64,000 nucleotides of DNA from Rhizobium esperanzae (GCF_002204185.1 NZ_MXPU01000001.1:62001-126000), one strand, 5' to 3'; counted from the first letter of the stretch, positions 1 to 8,772 are shown. Notes: generated from the sequence alone by a model not told the origin. Made by a program: numbers and translations.

Positions 1-471
1 CTATATCAGTTGCTTGGCGGTTGGCTCCCCTATGAAGAAACGCAATGGCTAAATGAGAAGCAGCATGAAAAGTATCTGACCCTCACCGGATTCGACCAGC
101 AGAAATTTGCAACGGACATAATCACTGGAAAGATAAGAGCAGGGACGCTCTTAAATACTCCAGGATTGCCTCCCTTCGTTCCTACTGGCCTTAGAACAGT
201 TATCCGGCGCGCGACAAACCAGAACAAAGAGAAGCGTTACGCCTCCGTCGCCGATCTTGCTGGTGCACTTAATAATCTAAAGGGATCCGTCCCAGACTGG
301 CAGTTTCCCGGCGGCGTTCCCACCCTACACAGAGAGAATAAAACAGTCAGGATTCTTCAACAGAAAGGTTCATTCTTACTGCAGAAGAAGACTAGCGCCG
401 AATGGCGCAATGTAGGCGGTAGTGCCACGCCGAATCTGTCTCATGCCGTCATCAAAGCAATGGAACTCTGA
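1..471 (+). CDS. Ser/Thr protein kinase, C-terminal part (5' end outside window)
   Basis: The frame is open from base 1, so the gene begins left of the window. The visible part starts in kinase subdomain IX/X (LYQLLGGWLPY, the usual LYELLTGRLPF pattern). It continues through a helical lobe to the subdomain XI pattern ending NKEKRYASVADLAGAL, where the conserved Arg precedes the final kinase helix. A tail of about 55 residues after the domain shows no membrane segment or recognisable sensor domain. The catalytic loop and DFG are not in view, so activity cannot be judged. It is followed 141 bases later by a phosphoribosyltransferase and a SLOG-fold gene on the same strand, suggesting a signalling or defence cassette. 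Base composition is visibly less GC-rich than the chromosome to the right. Kinase assignment is by motif; substrate unknown. Confidence 0.72.
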   Translation, partial: LYQLLGGWLPYEETQWLNEKQHEKYLTLTGFDQQKFATDIITGKIRAGTLLNTPGLPPFVPTGLRTVIRRATNQNKEKRYASVADLAGALNNLKGSVPDWQFPGGVPTLHRENKTVRILQQKGSFLLQKKTSAEWRNVGGSATPNLSHAVIKAMEL

Positions 472-612
472 CTTGTGGTGTCCAGAGCCGAGGCACGGAA
501 GCGGTTGCCAACTGGACCGGCAGAACGGCAAAGGCACGCACCTGTACACCACCTCCGGTTTAGGGGTATTTACAATTTCTAATCGGGCAGCCATGCGGCA
601 TGTAGGGAAGAT

Positions 613-1200
613 ATGAAAGTTACGGTTAAGAGCCTGTCGGGGCCGTGGAGTGGCGGCTATGCGCTCGATAAGCATAAGATTGCAAGCACGTTTACAGGCT
701 ACAATGAATATGGACATGCGACGTTTGATACCTTGCGGACAGACGCGGGAGAAGCTGTATTTCGGCTAAAATATAGGAGCGACTGGACACAGGCTGGAAT
801 TCTTGCAGCAGCGGTCTACGAGCACATTGTGCCTAAGTTCCCCCAGATTGGACTGGTCATCCCTATGCCAGCATCTCAGACGCGTGCAAGACAACCCGTT
901 GATGCGGTGGGGGAGGAGCTAGCAAAGTTGATGAACGTCAATTCTTTCGCCGATATCATTGTGAAGGCACCCTCTACAAGTGGGAAGAAATTGAAAGACC
1001 TCGGCACAAAGCATGAAAAGGACGCAGAACTCGCGGGGAGGTTCTCGATCAACGATGCCATACCAGCCCAGGGCAAATGGAATGCCTTGTTAATTGACGA
1101 TCTGTTCGATAGCGGCGCTTCAATGGAAGCCGCGACAATCGCCCTTAAGACGTATGGTAAAATTGCTGGCGTCTATGTTGCCGCACTCACGTGGAAATAG
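613..1200 (+). CDS. ComF-like phosphoribosyltransferase
   Basis: A 195-residue type I phosphoribosyltransferase fold protein. The PRPP-binding loop is clear at about residues 158-170 (LLIDDLFDSGAS, two acidic residues followed by a small flexible loop). The upstream IPMPASQTRARQP stretch (about 83-95) matches the substrate-side motif of ComF-type amidophosphoribosyltransferase relatives. There is no zinc ribbon, so it is not a full ComF. The ATG at 613 has GGGAAG a few bases upstream. It is followed by the SLOG gene after only 3 bases, so the two are almost certainly co-translated. Free-standing PRTases of this kind occur in nucleotide-centred conflict and stress systems. The actual base or nucleotide it handles cannot be read from sequence. 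Confidence 0.75.
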   Translation: MKVTVKSLSGPWSGGYALDKHKIASTFTGYNEYGHATFDTLRTDAGEAVFRLKYRSDWTQAGILAAAVYEHIVPKFPQIGLVIPMPASQTRARQPVDAVGEELAKLMNVNSFADIIVKAPSTSGKKLKDLGTKHEKDAELAGRFSINDAIPAQGKWNALLIDDLFDSGASMEAATIALKTYGKIAGVYVAALTWK

Positions 1201-1203
1201 GAA

Positions 1204-1761
1204 ATGGAATCAGTTTTCATAGCAGGCTCTATTACAATAAAGAGCCTGCCTTCGCTCTTCGTCGAAAAGCTCGACAGTTTGATCGCGGCGAACCTCGCCG
1301 TTGTGATCGGTGACGCGAATGGCGTTGATAGAGCTGTGCAAAGCATATTAGACGACCGAGGAGCAGCCAATGTCACCGTCTTTTGCTCCGGCAAGGTACC
1401 CCGCAACAATCTCGGAAACTGGCCCGTAAAGGAAATTTACAGTACTGCGGAGCCAGGTACCAAGGCCTTCTTTACGGCTAAGGACATGGCAATGGCGGAG
1501 ACTGCAGAGTTGGGCCTGATGCTGTGGGATGCAAAAAGCACGGGCACACTGAGCAATGTTATTGAACTTACGCGAAGAGGCAAAAAGACAGTCGTCTTTG
1601 TCAATAAAATGGATGCCTTCACTATCATTAGAGGGGTTCAGGATCTACAAAACCTCTTGAAGGTCATGTCAGATGGAGCCCTGGATCAAGCCGAAAAAAA
1701 GATCGGCCTCTCAGCCGCCCTCAGAAAGCTAACTCAGCAGCAAGCCGGGTTTTCGTTCTAG
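1204..1761 (+). CDS. SLOG-superfamily (DprA/LOG-like) nucleotide-binding protein
   Basis: A 185-residue Rossmannoid protein. It opens with a beta strand (VFIAGSITI) and has the SLOG glycine/acid motif GDANGVDRAV at about 36-45. The second conserved segment, AKDMAMAETAELGLMLWDAKSTGTLSNV at about 92-119, is the usual position where the fold binds a nucleotide ligand, followed by a KKTVVFV strand. DUF2493, LOG phosphoribohydrolases and DprA share this layout. Many SLOG proteins sense or generate nucleotide signals in anti-phage systems, so a sensor role in this kinase-PRTase cassette is a reasonable inference. No effector domain (TM, TIR, nuclease) is fused to it. The gene starts 3 bases after the PRTase stop. 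Confidence 0.68.
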   Translation: MESVFIAGSITIKSLPSLFVEKLDSLIAANLAVVIGDANGVDRAVQSILDDRGAANVTVFCSGKVPRNNLGNWPVKEIYSTAEPGTKAFFTAKDMAMAETAELGLMLWDAKSTGTLSNVIELTRRGKKTVVFVNKMDAFTIIRGVQDLQNLLKVMSDGALDQAEKKIGLSAALRKLTQQQAGFSF

Positions 1762-2112
1762 CCAACACTCGTGACTTCATCTTTGGAGGCTCCGCCTGCT
1801 CAAGCAGTTGGAGCTCGCGCCTAGCCCAAAGCCTTGATGAGATTCAGCGGACGAAGGTGAAATTTAAGGAAGGTGAGGCGCTCACGATCACGCTCGATAA
1901 ACCTAACTATCAGGTCAATCTATAGCACACATTGCTACCTCCGAACATCTTCAAGATGTTGAAACTGATCGTGAACTTTCGAATATCGTCGATATGGTGT
2001 GCTAGTGATACGCAAGCCTGACTTGTTGGGAAAAGGCCAATGGCAATTCAAGCACGGCAATCGCGCCTTTAGCGCCCCGTTCCACGGCCGAAACTGGTAT
2101 CTAAGCACTTGA
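1761..2112 (+). pseudogene. Decayed coding remnants between the cassette and tRNA-Gly
   Basis: No complete gene lies in this 350-base gap, but two open stretches without usable starts read like protein fragments. One, open from within the SLOG 3' end, stops at 1923-1925 and ends FKEGEALTITLDKPNYQ. The other, from 1975 to the stop at 2110-2112, contains RKPDLLGKGQWQFKHGNRAF, which reads like an internal domain piece rather than random translation. The parent proteins are not recognised with certainty. Fragmented genes abutting the 3' end of a tRNA fit the scar of an integrated element. Confidence 0.35.
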
Positions 2113-2118
2113 AGAAGC

Positions 2119-2192
2119 TGGAGCGGGTGAAGGGAATCGAACCCTCGTATTCAGCTTGGGAAGCTGCTGCTCTACCATTGAGCTACACCCGC
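2119..2192 (-). tRNA. tRNA-Gly (anticodon CCC)
   Basis: Read on the minus strand, the acceptor stem GCGGGTG pairs with CACCCGC, followed by T and an encoded CCA. The D arm is GCTC/GAGC around AATGGTA. The anticodon loop is TTCCCAA, giving anticodon CCC for codon GGG. The T arm has GAGGG-TTCGATT-CCCTT. The first anticodon-stem pair is a G-A mismatch. The sequence closely follows the E. coli glyU pattern. The 3' end faces the accessory genes at the left edge, the side where tRNA-targeting integrases insert. Confidence 0.93.
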
Positions 2193-2252
2193 GATGCGCT
2201 GAGATTTCCAACAGATGGGGCCGGCTGTCAAGTCGCAGCCCTTCAGGCCGGC

Positions 2253-3347
2253 TCAGATGCGGAAATGTTTCGACAGCTTGAGGCCCTGGGCCTGGTAGTT
2301 GGATCCGAGGCCGGAGCCGTAGAGGCTGGCGGGCTTTTCCTGCATGTGTTCATAGACCAGGCGGCCGACGATCTGGCCGTCTTCGAGAATGAAGGGCACT
2401 TCGTGGCTGCGCACTTCGAGCACGGCGCGGCTGCCGCGACCGCCCGCCGGGGCATGGCCGAAGCCCGGATCGAAGAAGCCGGCGTAATGGACGCGGAATT
2501 CGCCGACCAGCGGATCGAAGGGGGTCATCTCGGCGGCATAATCCGGCGGCACGTGCACGGCCTCGCGGGAGACGAGGATATAGAATTCGTCAGGATCGAG
2601 GATCAGCTCGTTGCGGCCGCGGCTATAGAGCGGCTCCCAGAAATCGAAGATATCGTGCTGGTCCTTCTCGTCGACATCGACGACGGCGGTGTGGTGCTTG
2701 CCGCGATAGCCGATCAGGCCGTCCTTGTCGCCGCTGAGATCGATCGACAGCGCGATGCCGCCACCCGATACGTTCGGCTGCTTGCTGGCGACAAGCGTCT
2801 CGCTTTCATGCAGTTTCAACAGTTCCGGCTCGCCGAGCAGGGACTGGCCGACGCGGAAGCGGATCTGCGACAGGCGCGAGCCGCGGCGCACGACGATGGG
2901 GAAGGTGCGCGGGCTGATTTCGAGATAGAGCGGGCCGGAATAGCCCGCGGGGATCTTGTCAAACTCCTGGGCGTAATCAGTGATGACGCGGGTGAAGATA
3001 TCGAGACGGCCGGTCGAGCTCTTCGGATTGGCCGAGGCCGACATGTCGGCCGGCAGCGCCAAGCTCTCCATCAACGGCACGATATAGACGCAGCCCGTTT
3101 CGAGCACCGCGCCCTGGGACAGGTCGATCACGTGCAGGCTCAGCCGATCGAGCTTGTCCGACACCAGATGCGAAGGCCCCGGCATGAAGGAGGCGCGCAC
3201 GCGGAAAGCCTTGCTGCCTAAACGCAGATCCAGACTTGCCGGCTGGATCTGGTCTCGGTCCAGCTCCCGCTCGGAGTTAAGACGCCCCGTTTCAAACAGC
3301 GCGGAGATCGCGCGGTCCGCCAGAATTCCCGTTTCGCGAGCCATCAT
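2253..3347 (-). CDS. dcd: dCTP deaminase, two-domain alphaproteobacterial type
   Basis: Deaminates dCTP to dUTP in the pyrimidine deoxynucleotide pathway, in the cytoplasm. At 364 residues it is about twice the E. coli Dcd, matching the long DCD family of alphaproteobacteria with two dUTPase-like halves. Conserved stretches include IQPASLDLRLGSKAFRVR (about 34-51), SSTGRLDIFTRVI (about 110-122, nucleotide-binding Ser/Arg motif), YLEISPRTFP and RLSQIRF, echoed in the second half by FFDPGFGH. Two ATG codons lie in tandem at 3345-3347 and 3342-3344; either could be used. Divergent from metZ, with the SAM-II riboswitch in the shared upstream gap. Confidence 0.88.
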   Translation of the reverse strand: MMARETGILADRAISALFETGRLNSERELDRDQIQPASLDLRLGSKAFRVRASFMPGPSHLVSDKLDRLSLHVIDLSQGAVLETGCVYIVPLMESLALPADMSASANPKSSTGRLDIFTRVITDYAQEFDKIPAGYSGPLYLEISPRTFPIVVRRGSRLSQIRFRVGQSLLGEPELLKLHESETLVASKQPNVSGGGIALSIDLSGDKDGLIGYRGKHHTAVVDVDEKDQHDIFDFWEPLYSRGRNELILDPDEFYILVSREAVHVPPDYAAEMTPFDPLVGEFRVHYAGFFDPGFGHAPAGGRGSRAVLEVRSHEVPFILEDGQIVGRLVYEHMQEKPASLYGSGLGSNYQAQGLKLSKHFRI

Positions 3348-3391
3348 GCCCCATCCATCATTTTGCCGCCGACAAAACCAAATACGGGGAA

Positions 3392-3420
3392 TTGACGCAA
3401 GCAGCTAACAGCAGTATTGC
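3392..3420 (+). promoter_or_regulatory. metZ promoter (-35 TTGACG, -10 TATTGC)
   Basis: TTGACG at 3392-3397 and TATTGC at 3415-3420 are separated by 17 bases. A start of transcription about 7 bases on would fall at the first base of the SAM-II aptamer, the expected arrangement for a riboswitch leader. Confidence 0.55.
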
Positions 3421-3426
3421 AGAATT

Positions 3427-3482
3427 ATCCCGTGGTGATTTGGCCGGTCGGCTTGCAGCCACGTTAAACAAGTGGCTAAAAA
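3427..3482 (+). ncRNA. SAM-II (metA-type) riboswitch aptamer
   Basis: The leader holds the alphaproteobacterial SAM-II signature: CCCGTGGTGATTTGGCCGG, then CTTGCAGCCACGTTAAACAA, then GTGGCTAAA. These form the P1 helix and the pseudoknot of the family. SAM-II switches are known upstream of metA, metX and metZ in this class and lower expression when S-adenosylmethionine is plentiful. It sits about 60 bases before the metZ start, directly followed by a terminator-like hairpin, consistent with control of methionine synthesis. Confidence 0.92.
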
Positions 3483-3508
3483 GACCGGGTTGAAACCGGT
3501 CTGCTTTT
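3483..3508 (+). terminator. Riboswitch expression-platform hairpin
   Basis: GACCGG (3483-3488) pairs with CCGGTC (3496-3501) around a GTTGAAA loop, followed by TGCTTTT. It lies immediately 3' of the SAM-II aptamer and before metZ, so it is a plausible ligand-controlled attenuator. Confidence 0.5.
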
Positions 3509-3542
3509 GCGGCCGGTTTTTTTGTTATGTGAAGGTGATGGC

Positions 3543-4727
3543 ATGAGCAAGACCTGGCGCCCGGCAACCCAACTCGTCCATGGCGGCACGCTGCGTTCGC
3601 AATATGGCGAAACGTCGGAGGCAATCTATCTCACCCAGGGTTTCGTCTATGACACGTCGGAGGCGGCCGAAGCCCGCTTCAAGGGCGAAACGGACGGCTT
3701 CATCTACGCCCGCTACGGCAGCCCCACCAATGACATGTTCGAAAAGCGCATGTGTGCATTGGAAGGCGCCGAAGATGCCCGTGCCACCGCCTCCGGCATG
3801 GCGGCCGTCGCCGCCGCCGTTCTCTGCCAGGTGAAGGCAGGCGACCATATCGTCGCCGCCCGCGCCCTGTTCGGCTCCTGCCGCTGGGTCGTGGAAACGC
3901 TGGCGCCGAAATACGGCGTCGAGTGCACGCTGGTCGACGGCCGGGATCTCGCCAACTGGGAAAAGGCGATCCGCCCGAATACCAAGGTGTTCTTCCTGGA
4001 AAGCCCGACCAACCCGACGCTCGAAGTGGTCGATATATCAGGCGTCGCCAAGCTCGCCAATCAGGTCGGCGCAAAGCTGATCGTCGACAATGTTTTTGCG
4101 ACGCCGCTCTTCCAGAAGCCCCTGGAGCTCGGCGCTCATATCGTCGTCTATTCCGCAACCAAGCATATTGACGGCCAGGGCCGCTGCCTCGGCGGCGTGG
4201 TGCTCGCCGACAAGGCATGGATCGACGAGAACCTGCACGACTATTTCCGTCATACCGGCCCGGCCATGTCGCCGTTCAATGCCTGGACGCTTCTGAAGGG
4301 CATCGAGACACTGCCGCTGCGCGTGCGCCAGCAGACCGAGAATGCAGCGAAGATCGCCGATTTCCTGGCGGAGCAAGGCAAAGTCGCCAAGGTGATCTAT
4401 CCCGGCCGCAATGATCACCCGCAGGCCGAAATCATCGCCAAGCAGATGACCGGCGGCTCGACGCTCGTCTGCTTCGAGCTGAAGGGCGGCAAGGAGGCGG
4501 CCTTCGCGCTGCAGAACGCGCTTGAGATCATCAAGATTTCCAACAATCTCGGCGACAGCAAGAGCCTGATCACCCATCCGGCAACGACCACGCACAAGAA
4601 CCTGACGGAAGAGGCGCGCGCCGAACTCGGCATTTCTCCGGGCACGGTGCGGCTTTCGGCCGGCATCGAGGACACGGACGACCTGATCGAGGATTTCGCG
4701 CGGGCGCTTACCAAAGTTTCGGCCTGA
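3543..4727 (+). CDS. metZ: O-succinylhomoserine sulfhydrylase
   Basis: A PLP enzyme of the Cys/Met metabolism family that makes homocysteine from O-succinylhomoserine and sulfide, bypassing cystathionine. The protein has 394 residues, normal for MetZ. The Schiff-base lysine is at about K207 in VVYSATKHIDGQGR, and the PLP-ring aspartate is in LIVDNVFATP (about D182). The substrate loop IYARYGSPTND (54-64) is intact. I start at 3543 (MSKTWRPATQ), not at an in-frame ATG 36 bases upstream, because GAAGG at 3531-3535 is correctly spaced for 3543 and the upstream codons fall in the riboswitch leader. Single gene under SAM-II control. Confidence 0.93.
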   Translation: MSKTWRPATQLVHGGTLRSQYGETSEAIYLTQGFVYDTSEAAEARFKGETDGFIYARYGSPTNDMFEKRMCALEGAEDARATASGMAAVAAAVLCQVKAGDHIVAARALFGSCRWVVETLAPKYGVECTLVDGRDLANWEKAIRPNTKVFFLESPTNPTLEVVDISGVAKLANQVGAKLIVDNVFATPLFQKPLELGAHIVVYSATKHIDGQGRCLGGVVLADKAWIDENLHDYFRHTGPAMSPFNAWTLLKGIETLPLRVRQQTENAAKIADFLAEQGKVAKVIYPGRNDHPQAEIIAKQMTGGSTLVCFELKGGKEAAFALQNALEIIKISNNLGDSKSLITHPATTTHKNLTEEARAELGISPGTVRLSAGIEDTDDLIEDFARALTKVSA

Positions 4728-4950
4728 TCGACTGGAATAGCGGCCGGACTTCGTCCGGAGCCGGCCGCCGATCCGCGGGAACAAGTCCACCCGCGCTGGC
4801 GTTGCGAAGTAAAATTAACGCTGACAGTTAGGCTTAACGATCGAAAACCCTTCGATCATCACCATTTGACCGATGATAAACGTTCCGTTTCTTGACGAAC
4901 AGGGCCTCTTTATAAGATACGGGTAACATATCTTGACTATGGTGCAAGGC

Positions 4951-5343
4951 ATGTATCGCGCCCTCACAAGAGATATCGAAGTCGTGGTCGAACCGTTCTA
5001 TCTGGAGGAGCAATCCGATCCGGAGGACGATCGCTATGTCTGGGGTTACCGGATCGTCATCAGCAACAATTCCGGCGTCGCCGTTCGTCTGGTCAACCGC
5101 TACTGGAACATCACCGACCAGAACGGCCAGGTAGACGAGGTGACCGGCCCCGGCGTCGTCGGCGAACAGCCGCGGCTCAGCCCCGGCGATACCTACGAAT
5201 ATTCCTCCGGCTGCCCGCTCGACACGCCCTCCGGGCTGATGTTCGGCCATTACCAGATGGAAACGGATGAAGGCGAGCTGTTCGACGTCGACATCCCCGC
5301 CTTCTCGCTGGATTCACCGGGGCTGCTGCGCGTGCTGAATTGA
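4951..5343 (+). CDS. apaG: ApaG (DUF525) protein
   Basis: A 130-residue ApaG-domain protein, an immunoglobulin-like beta fold of uncertain role that has been linked to Co2+/Mg2+ resistance in enterobacteria. Conserved features are [24 protein letters not shown] strands, the GPGVVGEQP glycine loop (about 66-74), the FEYTSG-like YEYSSGCPL and the GLMFGHYQM segment. The start at 4951 ([11 protein letters not shown]) gives the normal family length; earlier in-frame starts would add only a short unconserved tail. The N-terminal acidic insert ([14 protein letters not shown]) is typical of the family. It stands alone after metZ. Confidence 0.9.
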   Translation: MYRALTRDIEVVVEPFYLEEQSDPEDDRYVWGYRIVISNNSGVAVRLVNRYWNITDQNGQVDEVTGPGVVGEQPRLSPGDTYEYSSGCPLDTPSGLMFGHYQMETDEGELFDVDIPAFSLDSPGLLRVLN

Positions 5344-5488
5344 GGGGCAAGTTCCCACTCAAGAGATTGCCGAGATCTGAAAAAGTCCCTCGTCACGGGG
5401 GAGAGGCTAACGCAATGCGCCAACTGCAGCAGACATCTGCTTCTCTGCGGAGACGGTGAAATGGAAAACAGTGGGTGCGGCATCCACG

Positions 5489-5527
5489 CCCCTCCCCCTT
5501 TTGGGGAGAGGTTGGGGAGGGGTTTTT
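5489..5527 (+). terminator. Intrinsic terminator between convergent apaG and hslO
   Basis: CCCCTCCCC (5489-5497) pairs with GGGGAGGGG (5514-5522) and is followed by TTTTT. It lies 12 bases before the hslO stop codon, so it ends rightward transcription from apaG. Its core resembles the dispersed TTCTCCCC/GGGGAGAA repeat family found elsewhere in the window. Confidence 0.7.
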
Positions 5528-5538
5528 GGCGCCGAGAA

Positions 5539-6531
5539 TTATTCCGCCGGCTGAAGCTCGGCCGCTTCGAAGCGGTAGGTGGTCGAGCAGAATTCGCAGG
5601 TGACGGATATCTCGCCGTTTTCCTGGCTGGCCTCGATCTCCTCGGCGGTAAAACCCTTCAGCACGTTGCCGATCTTTTCCCGCGAACAGCTGCAGCGGTC
5701 GAAGACGGCGCGGGGCTCGAATACGCGCACGCCGCGCTCGTGGAACAGGCGGAACAACAGCCGTTCGGTGCCGACAAGCGGATCGGTCAGCTCGTCGGCG
5801 TCGATGGTCTCGACCAGCGAGCGGGCCTCGGTCCAGGCATCGTCCTCACCATGCGGGCGGTCGCCGGTGTCGCCGTCGCCGCCGTGGAGATCGGGCTGGC
5901 GCATACGCTCCGGCGCCTCCGGCAGGAACTGGGCGACGAGGCCGCCTGCCCGCCAGCGGTGGCGCGGCTTGCCGGCGTCGTCACGATCGAAGAGTTCGGC
6001 CGCAGCCAGGCGCACACGTGTCGGAATCTGCTCCGACTGGCGGAAATAGACGCCGGCGATCTCCTCGAGCGAGGTGCCGTCCAGCGCGACAATGCCCTGA
6101 TAGGGCTGAGCGAACTTGCCCTGATCGATGGTGAAGGCGAGCACGCCCTTGCCGAGCAGCTGCTCCGGCTCCGTCTCGCCCGATGCAATGGCCTGGTCGA
6201 GCAGCGCCCGATCGAAACGGGCATAGGCGCGCACGTTCTCAGGTGTCGAGAAATCGGCGACGAGCAGATCGACCGGGCCGTCGCCCTTGGTCTGCACGGT
6301 GAACTTGCCGTCGAACTTCAGCGAGGTGCCGAGCAGCACCGTCAGCACCACGACCTCGGCAAGCAGCCGGGCGACGGGCGCGGGATAATGATGGCGCTCG
6401 AGGATGGCATCGAGCATGGGGCCGAGCTGGACGGCGCGGCCGCGCACATCCAGACCCTCCACCTGAAAGGGGACGACATGATCATCGCCGGCGAAATCGA
6501 ACTGGCCGAGGGCGGCTGCAGCTTCTGCCAT
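5539..6531 (-). CDS. hslO: Hsp33 redox-activated holdase chaperone
   Basis: A 330-residue Hsp33. The N-terminal two thirds carry the family pattern (VRGRAVQLGPMLDAILERHHYPAPVARLLAE, then GKFTVQTKGDGPVDLLVADF and GKGVLAFTIDQG). The redox switch is intact: CSC at about 280-282 and CEFC at about 312-315 supply the four zinc-binding cysteines that form disulfides on oxidation. It starts about 90 bases after the argF stop on the same strand, so it may be read through from argD-argF. The overlapping long frame on the other strand is a high-GC shadow. Confidence 0.93.
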   Translation of the reverse strand: MAEAAAALGQFDFAGDDHVVPFQVEGLDVRGRAVQLGPMLDAILERHHYPAPVARLLAEVVVLTVLLGTSLKFDGKFTVQTKGDGPVDLLVADFSTPENVRAYARFDRALLDQAIASGETEPEQLLGKGVLAFTIDQGKFAQPYQGIVALDGTSLEEIAGVYFRQSEQIPTRVRLAAAELFDRDDAGKPRHRWRAGGLVAQFLPEAPERMRQPDLHGGDGDTGDRPHGEDDAWTEARSLVETIDADELTDPLVGTERLLFRLFHERGVRVFEPRAVFDRCSCSREKIGNVLKGFTAEEIEASQENGEISVTCEFCSTTYRFEAAELQPAE

Positions 6532-6620
6532 GGCTTTTACTCCTAGTTTTCAAGCAAAGGGTCAGCGTGCCCTTCGCTCGCGCGGTCGCGCGCTTTTCAC
6601 GCGCGACATCCGATTATGGT

Positions 6621-7535
6621 TCAGATCGCGCCCAGGCACCAAGCAAGAATCGACTTCTGCGCGTGAAGACGGTTTTCCGCCTCATCGAAGACCACGGATT
6701 GCGGACCGTCGATCACCTCGTCCGTCACTTCCTCACCGCGATGAGCAGGCAGGCAATGCATGAACAATGCATCGCTGCCGGCCTTCGCCATCAAGGCCGC
6801 ATTGACCTGATAAGGCTGGAAGACGTTATGACCCCGGGCCCGATGTTCCTGATTCATGGAGACCCAGGTATCGGTCACCACGCAATCGACGCCTTCGACC
6901 GCACGGTCGGCATCATGGCAGAGCATGATTTCGGCGCCCTCATTGCGGGCCCAGTTCAGATAGTGATCCTTGGGCTCCGAACCAAGGGGTACGGCCATGT
7001 TCATGCGGTAGCCGAAACGCGCCGCACCCTCGACCAGCGAATGCAGCACATTGTTGCCGTCGCCGGTCCAGGCGATGGTCTTGCCCTTGATCGGGCCGCG
7101 ATGCTCTTCGAAGGTCATGATGTCGGCCATGATCTGGCAGGGATGCGTATCGTCCGTAAGGGCGTTGATCACAGGCACGGTCGCATGTTCGGCAAGCTCC
7201 AGCAGGCGCGAGTGCTCGGTGGTGCGGATCATGATCGCATCGACATAGCGCGACAGCACCTTGGCGGTGTCGCCGATCGTCTCGGCGCGGCCGAGCTGCA
7301 TTTCCGTGCCGGACAAAAACAGCGTTTCGCCGCCGAGCTGGCGCATGCCGACGTCGAAGGAGACGCGGGTTCGCGTCGACGGCTTCTCGAAGATCATCGC
7401 CAGCATCTTGCCGGCGAGCGGCTTGTCGCCGGCGCCGGCCTTGAAGGCCTGCTTGCGGGCGAGCGCGTCGTTCATGATGGTTCTGAGGTCGGCCGATGTG
7501 ACGGCCGAAAGATCGAGGAAATGTTTAGGAGCCAT
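6621..7535 (-). CDS. argF: Ornithine carbamoyltransferase
   Basis: Cytoplasmic arginine biosynthesis enzyme joining ornithine and carbamoyl phosphate to give citrulline. The 304 residues contain the carbamoyl-phosphate motif STRTR (53-57), HPCQ (131-134) and the ornithine-side HCLP (260-263). The start at 7535 ([12 protein letters not shown]) is chosen over an in-frame extension that would overlap argD and read as Arg/Pro/Ser-rich antisense-like sequence. It lies 37 bases downstream of argD and is clearly in its operon. Confidence 0.95.
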   Translation of the reverse strand: MAPKHFLDLSAVTSADLRTIMNDALARKQAFKAGAGDKPLAGKMLAMIFEKPSTRTRVSFDVGMRQLGGETLFLSGTEMQLGRAETIGDTAKVLSRYVDAIMIRTTEHSRLLELAEHATVPVINALTDDTHPCQIMADIMTFEEHRGPIKGKTIAWTGDGNNVLHSLVEGAARFGYRMNMAVPLGSEPKDHYLNWARNEGAEIMLCHDADRAVEGVDCVVTDTWVSMNQEHRARGHNVFQPYQVNAALMAKAGSDALFMHCLPAHRGEEVTDEVIDGPQSVVFDEAENRLHAQKSILAWCLGAI

Positions 7536-7572
7536 GTTCTTACCTGTCGTGCGCCCGAAGGCGGCGATCCCT

Positions 7573-8772
7573 TCAAGCCGTCTTCTTGATCTTGGCGGCG
7601 CGGATGCTCTCGGCGGCGCGCTCGAGGCGGGCGAGACCCTCGCGGGCTTCCTCGGCGGTGACGACGAGCGGCGGAAGAAGGCGGATGACATTGTCGCCGG
7701 CCGGCACGCCGAGCAGATGCGCGGCGCGGATCGCCTGCAGCAACTCGGCCGAAGGGACGGCCGCCTTGACGCCGAGCAGCAGGCCCTCGCCCCTGATATC
7801 CTCGATCACGTCGGGATAACGGTCCTTCAACGAGGCCAGCCCCTGACGGAAGACAAGCGCCACGTCGCGCACATGCTCAAGGAAGCCGTCGGCGAGAATG
7901 ACATCGAGCACGGCGCCGCCGACGGCCATGGCCAGCGGATTGCCGCCATAGGTCGAACCATGGGTGCCGGCCTTCATGCCGGAGGCGGCCTCAGCGGTCG
8001 CAAGGCAGGCGCCGAGCGGGAAACCGCCGCCGATGCCCTTGGCGACGGCCATGATGTCGGGTGTGATGCCCGACCATTCATGGGCGAAGAGCTTGCCGGT
8101 ACGGCCAACGCCGGTCTGGACCTCGTCGAGGATCAGCAGCAGGCCGTTCTCGTCGCAGATCCGGCGCAGCGCCTTCATGAACTCGGTGGTGGCGGGACGC
8201 ACGCCGCCCTCGCCCTGCACCGGCTCGATGAGGATTGCCGCCGTCGCATCGGTGATCGCGGCGCGCACCGCTTCGATGTCGCCGAACGGCACCTGATCGA
8301 AGCCCGGCGTCTTGGGGCCGAAGCCTTCGAGATATTTCTCCTGGCCGCCGGCGGCGATCGTCGCAAGCGTGCGCCCATGGAAGGCGCCTTCGAAGGTGAT
8401 GATATGGAAGCGCTCGGGATGGCCCTTGGAAAACTGGTAGCGGCGCGCCGTCTTGATGGCGCATTCGAGCGCCTCGGCGCCCGAATTGGTGAAGAACACC
8501 TTGTCGGCGAAGGTGGCGTCCGTCAGGCGCTTGGCCAGACGCTCCTGGCCGGGGATCTCATAGATGTTGGAGAGGTGCCAGACCTTATCGGCCTGCTCCT
8601 TCAGCGCCGCGACCACATGCGGGTTGCCGTGGCCGACGGAGGTGACGGCGACACCGGCGCCGAAATCGAGATAACGCTCGCCGCCTTCGGTGATCAGCCA
8701 TACGCCCTCGCCTCGCTCGAACCGCAACGGGGCACGAGAATAGGTGTCATACAGCGGCGCGGCTTCGGCCAT
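7573..8772 (-). CDS. argD: Acetylornithine aminotransferase
   Basis: Class III PLP aminotransferase converting N-acetylglutamate semialdehyde to N2-acetylornithine. The 399 residues from the ATG at 8772 ([16 protein letters not shown]) contain [11 protein letters not shown] (216-226) and the Schiff-base lysine K245 in [18 protein letters not shown] 33 bases upstream is possible, but GGGAGA is well placed for 8772. First gene of argD-argF. Its leader contains a strong hairpin with a T-tract (see separate entry), which raises the possibility of attenuation. Confidence 0.93.
   Translation of the reverse strand: MAEAAPLYDTYSRAPLRFERGEGVWLITEGGERYLDFGAGVAVTSVGHGNPHVVAALKEQADKVWHLSNIYEIPGQERLAKRLTDATFADKVFFTNSGAEALECAIKTARRYQFSKGHPERFHIITFEGAFHGRTLATIAAGGQEKYLEGFGPKTPGFDQVPFGDIEAVRAAITDATAAILIEPVQGEGGVRPATTEFMKALRRICDENGLLLILDEVQTGVGRTGKLFAHEWSGITPDIMAVAKGIGGGFPLGACLATAEAASGMKAGTHGSTYGGNPLAMAVGGAVLDVILADGFLEHVRDVALVFRQGLASLKDRYPDVIEDIRGEGLLLGVKAAVPSAELLQAIRAAHLLGVPAGDNVIRLLPPLVVTAEEAREGLARLERAAESIRAAKIKKTA

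Noticed and set aside
422..616. Rightward 64-codon frame between the kinase and PRTase genes
   Set aside because: No ribosome site, overlaps the kinase 3' end in another frame and ends on the PRTase start.
2109..3221. Long rightward open frame of 370 codons
   Set aside because: It runs antisense over dcd and its translation is rich in Arg/Ala/Asp shadow sequence; it even starts in the tRNA.
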